A stretch of DNA of 11,383 bases from contig JBFISM010000122.1 in the NCBI GenBank assembly GCA_041608535.1, positions 1 to 11,383 of the forward strand. Reading direction: 5' to 3'. Within the stretch, counting starts at the first letter, position 1. The number at the start of each line of letters is the position of its first letter. The notes beneath the pieces were generated by a model. It made no database searches. It saw only the letters and a program-made list of their open reading frames with translations, and was not told the origin of the DNA. Position numbers and translations under genes: made by a program. This DNA is from JBFISM01 sp041608535 (lineage in GTDB: Bacteria > Actinomycetota > Acidimicrobiia > Spongiisociales > UBA5794). Below, piece by piece: positions 6,126 to 10,774 of this stretch.

Positions 6126-6748
6126 CCGATCGGGGAACCGATCCCGCTCACGCACACGGCACCAGGCTCGGGGGCATAGTCGGGCGATCCCTCGAACTCG
6201 TTGATGAATTGCACCACTCGCGGGTCGTCGACAGCGTCGACCTCGAGGAAGGCGCCCCATGCAGTGAGACGTAGCGGTGCCGCTTGCTCCGGCTCAGGGG
6301 AGACGATCATCTTCTGCCGGCGGGAAGCCACATCGCGCAGCGTTTCGACATCCGCATCGGTCAGACCCTGATACGTCACCCACACCGCAGCATGTTCGAG
6401 TGAGTGCACCGCGTTCTCGGACGGAACCGGCTCGTCGTAGATGCCGCAGTTGAGCCAGATCGAGTTGTGCGGGCCCCCGACCGGGTTGTCCCCGGGAGGA
6501 TGGGGGATCTCCCCCTCCACATGCACACCTGATTCGACGGTGACGAACTCGGTGCCCTCGGGCACGCCTGCATTGGCAGTGCCCCCACCGCCGGTACCGA
6601 TGAAGATCGCAAGCGCCAGCGCTGCCACGATGCCGGCGCCAACGCCGATTTGCCGCCACGGAAACTCGCGCTGCGGCCTGGTCGTGGCAGCGGTCTGGCT
6701 GACGGGACGTTTCTTGGTGGCAGTTTTCCGCTTCGGTGCGTTACCCAC
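6122..6748 (-). CDS. DUF3105 family membrane-anchored protein
   Basis: 208 residues from GTG at 6748, chosen because a perfect GAGGAGG lies 7 nt upstream; the ATG at 6841 would add 31 residues but sits inside a strong hairpin. Residues 1-30 are basic and cytoplasmic (KRKTATKKRP), residues 34-52 are a membrane helix (IGVGAGIVAALALAIFIG), and the rest is predicted outside. The DUF3105 signature is clear: PPGDNPVGGPHN, WLNCGIYDEPVPSENAVHSLEHAAVWVTY (His93, Cys101, His115, His119) and LTAWG near 161-165. A late Cys199 might pair with Cys101. The biochemical role of the family is not established; the conserved His and Cys residues could bind metal. It is convergent with the zinc-ribbon gene and overlaps its stop codon. 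Confidence 0.85.
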   Translation of the reverse strand: MGNAPKRKTATKKRPVSQTAATTRPQREFPWRQIGVGAGIVAALALAIFIGTGGGGTANAGVPEGTEFVTVESGVHVEGEIPHPPGDNPVGGPHNSIWLNCGIYDEPVPSENAVHSLEHAAVWVTYQGLTDADVETLRDVASRRQKMIVSPEPEQAAPLRLTAWGAFLEVDAVDDPRVVQFINEFEGSPDYAPEPGAVCVSGIGSPIG

Positions 6749-6755
6749 GCGCCGG

Positions 6756-6762
6756 CCTCCTC
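6756..6762 (-). promoter_or_regulatory. Ribosome-binding site fixing the DUF3105 start
   Basis: GAGGAGG on the minus strand, 7 nt before GTG at 6748. It is the strongest Shine-Dalgarno in the window and decides between GTG 6748 and the upstream ATG at 6841. A TAATGT -10-like hexamer lies at 6783-6788 on the same strand, also inside the longer reading frame. Confidence 0.75.
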
Positions 6763-6822
6763 GAAGGTTGTCGCTTCCGGCCACATTAGAGGGTTGCGGA
6801 GCCGACGCATCGGGCACGGCCC

Positions 6823-6865
6823 CGGAGCCCGGAGAACCCATCGTGCCTGGGTCGTCCGGGCTCCG
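6823..6865 (-). terminator. Long stem-loop between the 62-aa secreted gene and DUF3105
   Basis: CGGAGCCCGG (6823-6832) and CCGGGCTCCG (6856-6865) are perfect 10-bp arms; inside, ACCCA (6836-6840) pairs with TGGGT (6848-6852). On the minus strand it begins about 58 nt after the stop of the small secreted protein. No U-tract follows. It probably ends that transcript before the DUF3105 promoter. Confidence 0.55.
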
Positions 6866-6887
6866 AAACTGAACGGCTCACGAACGA

Positions 6888-6903
6888 GCAACTGTGCAGT
6901 TGC
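6888..6903. repeat. Short dyad GCAACTG-TG-CAGTTGC
   Basis: Two 7-bp arms with a 2-bp centre, 20 nt after the stop of the 62-aa secreted protein on the minus strand. The tight centre is more like a protein-binding dyad than a hairpin, but it could extend the terminator region. No regulator gene is nearby. Confidence 0.4.
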
Positions 6904-6923
6904 GCGATCGCTGGCCGGTGTCC

Positions 6924-7112
6924 CTACTCATCGCCCGGGACGGTGAGCTCCTGACCGGACGAGAGGTCGCTTGGCTGTGTGGTGCCGCCGTCCGCCGCGG
7001 CACCGTCGACGCCAGTGAAAGCAAGCGCTAGGAGCAGGCCAACCGTCACCAGGAAGGCGATTCGAACTCGGGGCGCACTGGGCGCAGGAGGGAACAGTAT
7101 GGGATGTACCAT
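6924..7112 (-). CDS. Small secreted protein precursor (62 aa)
   Basis: Start at ATG 7112, since ACAAGGTAGG lies 6 nt upstream and the preceding codons belong to a structured leader. Residues 1-16 are polar and Pro-rich with one Arg pair region (PRVR), residues 17-34 are strongly hydrophobic (IAFLVTVGLLLALAFTG), and cleavage is likely near DGAAA/DGG at 37-40. The mature part is only about 23 residues: polar, acidic, ending LTVPGDE, no Cys. Function unknown: an exported peptide, a membrane-anchored micro-protein if uncleaved, or the remnant of a longer secreted protein. Its leader closely resembles that of the 382-aa secreted protein gene 1.5 kb upstream on the same strand, so both may be under the same post-transcriptional control. 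Confidence 0.65.
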   Translation of the reverse strand: MVHPILFPPAPSAPRVRIAFLVTVGLLLALAFTGVDGAAADGGTTQPSDLSSGQELTVPGDE

Positions 7113-7260
7113 CTTCGTCCTACCTTGTCGTGCAACCGGCCCCGGAAGGCCGGTTTGGGTGCCTTGCACCCCCCGCCAGTCGAAGAGCCCTACCTCCGTC
7201 GATGACCAGCGCCACCGTTGGTGAAGCTAGCCGCAGACCGACATGTCGTCGAGCGGTTTT
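7113..7260 (-). promoter_or_regulatory. Candidate structured 5' leader RNA, copy 1
   Basis: Read on the minus strand: block AAAACCGCTCGAC (7260-7248); CACC-AAC-GGTG mini-hairpin; hairpin A GCTGGTC (7210-7204)/GACTGGC (7181-7175) whose loop holds GGAGGTAG; hairpin B GGGTGC (7171-7166)/GCACCC (7162-7157); hairpin C AACCGGCC (7155-7148)/GGCCGGTT (7141-7134); then ACAAGGTAGG (7128-7119) and ATG. The order, spacing and several blocks match copy 2 at 8666-8818. No known riboswitch class recognised. Transcription start not located. Confidence 0.55.
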
Positions 7261-7449
7261 TGGTGATCCGCTCCAAATGAGGCTCTCGCCCCAAGCGGCC
7301 ACATCTCGGCCCGCAGCGGGCCGGCGGAGACGTTGCGGCTGTTGGTGTGCCATGGCTTCCTTCGGTCGGGAAATCACATCCATGTAGTTCTCCCCAGGCT
7401 GGGGACAAGGCTGTGGACAAACGAGTGAGCTCCGTGCCGGCGGACGGGT
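7261..7449. other. Gene-free upstream region of the 62-aa secreted gene
   Basis: No credible gene. It holds a perfect GGCCCGC-A-GCGGGCC dyad (7308-7322), TCCCCA-GGC-TGGGGA (7391-7405), and the DnaA-box-like pair. The promoter of the 62-aa secreted gene must lie here or just inside 7113-7260, but I see no clear -35/-10 pair. An 87-codon minus-strand frame (7120-7383) with a fair GGGGAG site is judged spurious. Confidence 0.5.
7400..7420 (-). promoter_or_regulatory. Two DnaA-box-like 9-mers in direct repeat
   Basis: On the minus strand TTGTCCACA (7420-7412) equals the actinobacterial DnaA-box consensus; GCC follows, then TTGTCCCCA (7408-7400), one mismatch. Spacing is 12 bp centre to centre. 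Two boxes are too few for a typical actinobacterial oriC; DnaA-dependent regulation or a titration site is possible. Binding is inferred from the sequence only. Confidence 0.45.
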
Positions 7450-7489
7450 GCGAGGACGGACCGCGCTCTCGGCTGCGGTCCGTCCTCGC
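7450..7489 (-). terminator. 15-bp perfect inverted repeat downstream of the 382-aa secreted gene
   Basis: GCGAGGACGGACCGC (7450-7464) and GCGGTCCGTCCTCGC (7475-7489) with a 10-nt loop. It begins 27 nt after the stop at 7517 on the minus strand. The stem is very stable; no U-tract follows, as is common in high-GC actinobacteria. It would separate this transcript from the next minus-strand gene. Confidence 0.7.
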
Positions 7490-7516
7490 TCTGGGGGGCG
7501 ATGTGTGCCTACCGGG

Positions 7517-8665
7517 TCAGCGTCCGGGTCGTGGTGGTCTGGGGGGCAAGTCCCCATCACACGGACGCGGGCACGGCGCTGGTCCCGGATCCTCCGGCGG
7601 TGGTTCTGGGCGCGGTCCCGGTGGCGGAGCGGGAGGGGGCTCCGGTGTCGGGTCGGGGTCTGGAGCGGGATCGGGGTCCGGACCAGGACCGGGCACCGGT
7701 GCGCCACCTTCCAACGTGACATCCGGGTGCAGCGAGTCGTAGTACACCACGACCGCCGGTCTGAATCCCTCTCCGTCCTGACGATCGAAGTGCGCCATCA
7801 CGGTCACCCGTTCGTACACCGTGCACAGGTCGTCGCAGGCGATGGTCGAATCCAGGCTCGGATCGTTGGCAGCGCTGAACGGCTTGGTGATCCGCTCGAC
7901 CTCTTCGAATTTCAACTGCCCCGACTCGTACGCTCCGTAGGCCTCTCCGAACTTGTCGAGACCGGTGTTGGTGTACGAGCGATCCTCCAGCAACTGGCCA
8001 TTCTCGACGTACTTCACGATCGGTCGCTCATCCGGTCCGTTGTACGTCTCGTAGTCGGCCGACGTCCTGGGCACCTCCTCCTGGCTCACCCAGTCGAGAC
8101 CGCCGTCGAAGGCGCGGAAGCTTCCCTGCCCCTCGACCATGTACCGATCATTGACGATCACGTATGAACCAGTGCCGGAAACCCGGTGGAACGTGACGCG
8201 ACCGACGATCTCACCGTCGCGCATGAGGTGCATGTAGGCGCCGCGGTAACCGGCACGATCGCCATCGACCCAGCCGACGCCCTCGGTGAAGGGGAGAGCA
8301 TGCAGATAGGGGGCCTCCCACAGCTTGACCCCGTCGGCGCTCAAGATGATGTCGAAGCTGCAATCCTTGCCACTCTTGCCGATGCAGGCCGGATCGCCCA
8401 CCGGGATATCGGGTGGCGTGGCTGCAGAGACAGCTTCGACGGTCGCGGACGCTGATTCAGTCGTCGCATCCGCGGACGAATCGGGAGCGGCCTCGGCAGG
8501 CGCCCGCAGCTCACCGACGAGATGCGATGGGCTGCTCTCGCTGGCGATGGCGCCGGGGAGACCTGCAAAGAACAGGCCGAGGACGAAAGCCAGCATGGTT
8601 GCGCGCCGCAGCGGGTGAGACGTCGCAAGCGCCGAGGCACGCGGACGGGAGGACGAAGGTAACAC
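7517..8665 (-). CDS. Secreted protein with Pro-rich C-terminal tail, function unknown
   Basis: 382 residues from GTG 8665; ACAAGGTAGG lies 7 nt upstream and the longer open frame upstream is a leader, not protein. The second codon is TTA, rare in such GC-rich DNA. Residues 1-41 form a signal peptide: Arg/Ser-rich start, HPLRR, hydrophobic TMLAFVLGLFFAGLPGAIA, likely cleavage before SES. Then an Ala/Ser/Thr/Glu-rich linker to about 95, a globular domain from about 97 to 320 with four Cys (PACIGKSGKDCSF and ACDDLCTVY, two probable disulfides) and motifs such as GWVDGDRAGYRGAYMHLM and DRYMVEGQGSFRAFDGGLDW, then a Pro/Asp/Gly/Glu tail with PCPRPC. No LPXTG or LAXTG signal and no C-terminal membrane helix are visible, so it is probably released or held by non-covalent contacts. 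I do not recognise the domain family. Confidence 0.72.
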   Translation of the reverse strand: MLPSSSRPRASALATSHPLRRATMLAFVLGLFFAGLPGAIASESSPSHLVGELRAPAEAAPDSSADATTESASATVEAVSAATPPDIPVGDPACIGKSGKDCSFDIILSADGVKLWEAPYLHALPFTEGVGWVDGDRAGYRGAYMHLMRDGEIVGRVTFHRVSGTGSYVIVNDRYMVEGQGSFRAFDGGLDWVSQEEVPRTSADYETYNGPDERPIVKYVENGQLLEDRSYTNTGLDKFGEAYGAYESGQLKFEEVERITKPFSAANDPSLDSTIACDDLCTVYERVTVMAHFDRQDGEGFRPAVVVYYDSLHPDVTLEGGAPVPGPGPDPDPAPDPDPTPEPPPAPPPGPRPEPPPEDPGPAPCPRPCDGDLPPRPPRPGR

Positions 8666-8818
8666 GATGGGACCTACCTTGTTTTGCTTGCCGGCCGGGG
8701 GGGACCGGTGGTGTCGGGTATCAACCCCGCACCGAGCATCTACCTCTCTCACGCAGATGGTCGGTGCCAATCGCAGGCGAACGTACCCCAGGTGCCGGAA
8801 CCTGTCGAACGGATTTCC
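8666..8818 (-). promoter_or_regulatory. Candidate structured 5' leader RNA, copy 2
   Basis: Read on the minus strand: GGAAATCCGTTCGAC (8818-8804); CAGGT/ACCTG hairpin; TCGC-CT-GCGA mini-hairpin; hairpin A GCACCGA+CATCT (8767-8755)/AGATG+TCGGTGC (8741-8729) with one C-C mismatch; GAGGTAG (8746-8740) spans the loop edge; hairpin B GGGT (8727-8724)/ACCC (8719-8716); a CCGG/CCGG pairing (8708-8705, 8694-8691); then ACAAGGTAGG (8682-8673) and GTG. Hairpin A and the ribosome-binding block are separated by 46 nt, exactly as in copy 1. Confidence 0.55.
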
Positions 8819-8839
8819 AGGTTCTACATCGTGGTGCAG

Positions 8840-8867
8840 CCGGCCCGTTCGTGCTAGCGGGCGCCGG
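8840..8867 (-). terminator. Hairpin downstream of crgA
   Basis: CCGGCCCG (8840-8847) pairs with CGGGC (8858-8862) and, after a 2-nt bulge, CGG (8865-8867); 10-nt loop. It lies about 55-83 nt after the crgA stop on the minus strand and before leader copy 2, a sensible place for a terminator. Function inferred from position. Confidence 0.35.
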
Positions 8868-8922
8868 GGCAGTGGGCACGGCACCGCTCGAGTGCATGTG
8901 CGTCAGACCTCGACGAGTGAGG

Positions 8923-9174
8923 TCAGCGGTAGTTGAGCGTCATCGAGAACCCGGCGGCGATACCGGCGAGCCCGATGAACAGATACGTGTTCGATGTCCC
9001 GCCCGGGAGGACGTCCATGTAGTTGATCAAGATGATCAGGGTGCCGACCGCCATCAGACCGAACATCAACGCGACGTACCACGTCGGGGAGGGTCCCTTC
9101 GTCTTGACAGGGTCGACCTTGGGCGGCGGCGCCGGACGTTTCTTGGCCTTTTTCCGGCCCTTGGACACTGGCAT
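8923..9174 (-). CDS. crgA: Cell division protein CrgA
   Basis: 83 residues. The start MPVSKGRKK at ATG 9174 matches the MPKSKxRKK opening of known CrgA proteins; an ATG three codons upstream (9183) is possible. Residues 1-28 are basic and cytoplasmic; two membrane helices follow at about 31-53 (TWYVALMFGLMAVGTLIILI) and 63-80 (LFIGLAGIAAGFSMTL), with the family end TLNYR (compare LLTMRWR). CrgA is an actinobacterial divisome membrane protein; in Streptomyces it affects FtsZ ring assembly and in mycobacteria it binds FtsZ, FtsQ, FtsI and PBPs. It is divergent from the sortase operon across 130 bp, the arrangement seen near oriC in other actinobacteria. Shine-Dalgarno is weak. Confidence 0.9.
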   Translation of the reverse strand: MPVSKGRKKAKKRPAPPPKVDPVKTKGPSPTWYVALMFGLMAVGTLIILINYMDVLPGGTSNTYLFIGLAGIAAGFSMTLNYR

Positions 9175-9304
9175 GGTTGGCATCGTAGCCGTCCGCCGCG
9201 GCCGCCCCTGCTCCGGCAGGTGTGGGGAGGCCCGGTTGGTCTCCGCCGAACAAGATGCTCGGTAGTGTGCACCCGGCACATCGAGGAGCCAGGAGCCACC
9301 CCCC

Positions 9305-10045
9305 GTGACCCAAGAAACGCTGCCGGGTGAGGTCGCAGCCAAGGAGATCATCGACGCGGGTCTCGGGCTGCGGATCGTCCGCGCCGTTGGCTGGACCCTC
9401 ATCTGGCTGGGAGCGCTCACCCTCGGCTTTGTTGCTCACCAGCTGTGGATCACGAGCTTCTTTGCGGAACGGCAGCAGGAACAGCTCGCCGAGCAGCGGA
9501 TCGAGAACTTCGCCGCCACGGAGATCACGGAACAGCCGTACATTCCCATCGGCTCCCCGGACGACGCTCCGGCCGATCGCCCCACCCTCTTGGTGGAGGC
9601 GCACCCGCGCGAAGGAGAGGCGTTCGCTCTCATCCGTATTCCGAAGATCGAGACGCTGCGGGACGGCTGGAACGTGGTCGAAGGCGTCACGTTGGCCGAT
9701 CTGCGTACCGGCGCCGGACACATGCCCCAGACCGCGCTCCCCGGCCAACCGGGCAATGCCGTGATCAGCGGACACCGCACCACGTATGGAGCTCCCTTCC
9801 ATGATCTCGACATCTTGGAGCCCGGCGATCGAATCGAGGTGGAGACGGCCCTCGGGGTTCACGTGTACACGGTGCGAGAGAGCTTCGTCGTCAAGCCAAG
9901 CGATGTTTGGGTCACCGAGCCGAAACCCGGCGCCTGGCTCACTCTGACCACGTGTCACCCCAAGTTCTCGGCGCGCGAGCGACTGATCATCTCCGCTGAG
10001 CTGATCGAGGGCCCCAACGCCGCAGTTATCCTCGGGACACAGTGA
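9305..10045 (+). CDS. srtE: Class E sortase
   Basis: 246 residues from GTG 9305, with AGGAG at 9291-9295. A cytoplasmic N-terminal segment is followed by one membrane helix at about 25-47 (VRAVGWTLIWLGALTLGFVA), a linker, and an extracellular sortase domain from about 105. Catalytic residues are all visible: His157 in SGHRTTYGAPFHDLD, Cys217 in LTLTTCHPK, Arg226 in SARERLIIS. Sortases are transpeptidases that link secreted proteins to peptidoglycan precursors; class E enzymes of actinobacteria prefer LAXTG-like signals. No protein in this window ends with such a signal, so the substrates are elsewhere. The stop overlaps the start of the next gene (GTGA at 10042-10045), implying translational coupling. 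A TAGTGT -10-like hexamer lies at 9263-9268. Confidence 0.9.
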   Translation: MTQETLPGEVAAKEIIDAGLGLRIVRAVGWTLIWLGALTLGFVAHQLWITSFFAERQQEQLAEQRIENFAATEITEQPYIPIGSPDDAPADRPTLLVEAHPREGEAFALIRIPKIETLRDGWNVVEGVTLADLRTGAGHMPQTALPGQPGNAVISGHRTTYGAPFHDLDILEPGDRIEVETALGVHVYTVRESFVVKPSDVWVTEPKPGAWLTLTTCHPKFSARERLIISAELIEGPNAAVILGTQ

Positions 10046-10194
10046 TCCGACGCATCTACGGCGCCCTGCCGGGGCCGAAGCCCGTCAAGGTGATCCAGGC
10101 GATCCTTCTCATCGTGATCGCACTGCTGGTACTCAACGCCTTCTACAACTGGCTGGGCAACACCTATCTCGATCCGGGCGGGACCATCTCATGA
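10042..10194 (+). CDS. 50-aa single-span membrane protein between sortase and pabA
   Basis: 50 residues from GTG 10042, which overlaps the sortase stop as GTGA; the TGA stop at 10192-10194 overlaps the pabA ATG as ATGA. The protein starts basic (MIRRIYGALPGPKPVK), has one hydrophobic helix at about 17-33 (VIQAILLIVIALLVLNAFY) and ends with a polar tail, TYLDPGGTIS, so the C-terminus is probably outside. The two 4-nt overlaps, the lack of any free intergenic base and coding-like composition make it very likely real. No function is known to me. Its place in the sortase operon suggests a role at the membrane near the sortase or divisome proteins, which is inference. Confidence 0.8.
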   Translation: MIRRIYGALPGPKPVKVIQAILLIVIALLVLNAFYNWLGNTYLDPGGTIS

Positions 10195-10748
10195 GGGTCC
10201 TCGTAGTCGACAACTACGACTCGTTCGTCTACAACCTCGTCCAGTACATCGGGGAGCTCGGTGCCGAGCCCGTTGTCCATCGAAACGACGTCCCGGAGCT
10301 CGCCGAGATCGGCAGCGACGACGTCGAGCGCATCGTGATCTCGCCCGGTCCGGGTCGGCCCGAGGCGGCGGCGGGATCGATCGACGTCGTCAAGAATCTG
10401 TCTCAGCATGTCCCCATCCTCGGCGTGTGTCTCGGTCATCAGGTGATCGCCACCGTCTTCGGGGGCGTCGTCGAACGGGCGCCGGAGCCGCGCCACGGCA
10501 AGACGTCACCGATCACCCACGACGGGCTCGGGGTCTTCGCCGGCCTGAGCAACCCCTTCGAGGCCACCCGCTACCACTCCCTCGCCGTCACCGAGGTGCC
10601 CGACGAGCTCGAGGTCACGGCAACCAGCGAGGATGGCGTGATCCAGGGTTTGCGTCACCGCACGTTGCCGGTGGAGGGGGTGCAGTTCCATCCGGAAAGC
10701 GTGATGACCGGCGAGGGCATGCAGCTCCTGGCCAACTTCCTGGCCTGA
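10191..10748 (+). CDS. pabA: Class I glutamine amidotransferase, anthranilate/aminodeoxychorismate synthase component II
   Basis: 185 residues, the usual length for stand-alone TrpG/PabA. The triad is complete: Cys80 in GVCLGHQ, His167 and Glu169 in GVQFHPES. Other family marks are VDNYDSFVYNLVQY at the start, ISPGPGRPEAA (oxyanion-side loop) and RYHSLAV. The subunit hydrolyses glutamine and channels ammonia to TrpE (anthranilate, tryptophan pathway) or PabB (4-amino-4-deoxychorismate, folate pathway); the sequence does not decide, and one protein may serve both. No partner chorismate-binding gene is present here. In actinobacteria this gene at the crgA-sortase locus is commonly annotated pabA or trpG. 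It is translationally coupled to the 50-aa membrane protein and converges on mutY with a 26-bp gap. Confidence 0.92.
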   Translation: MRVLVVDNYDSFVYNLVQYIGELGAEPVVHRNDVPELAEIGSDDVERIVISPGPGRPEAAAGSIDVVKNLSQHVPILGVCLGHQVIATVFGGVVERAPEPRHGKTSPITHDGLGVFAGLSNPFEATRYHSLAVTEVPDELEVTATSEDGVIQGLRHRTLPVEGVQFHPESVMTGEGMQLLANFLA

Positions 10749-10774
10749 AAGCGCCACACGTCCGTGAGCTCGCC

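Noticed and set aside
6749..6841. Longer DUF3105 start at ATG 6841.
   Set aside because: It lies in a 10-bp stem-loop, has no ribosome-binding site, and GAGGAGG marks GTG 6748.
7120..7383. 87-aa minus-strand frame starting MDVISRPKEAM with a fair GGGGAG site.
   Set aside because: It runs through the structured leader, becomes Arg-rich and non-protein-like, and ends at the start of the secreted gene. Rejection is not absolute.
7517..7700. Cell-wall sorting signal at the end of the 382-aa secreted protein.
   Set aside because: No LPXTG or LAXTG, no C-terminal hydrophobic segment; only a Pro-rich tail ending PRPGR.
8666..8760. c-di-GMP-I (GEMM) riboswitch, suggested by GGTAG...GCGGGGTT...ACC.
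   Set aside because: The two-helix GEMM core with its conserved joining segments and GNRA tetraloop dock could not be found, and copy 1 fits even less.
8413..9330. 305-aa plus-strand frame.
   Set aside because: Antisense to the secreted protein and crgA; Arg/Gly-rich shadow composition.
8903..9958. 351-aa minus-strand frame over the sortase and crgA genes.
   Set aside because: Antisense of sortase and off-frame of crgA, both securely identified.
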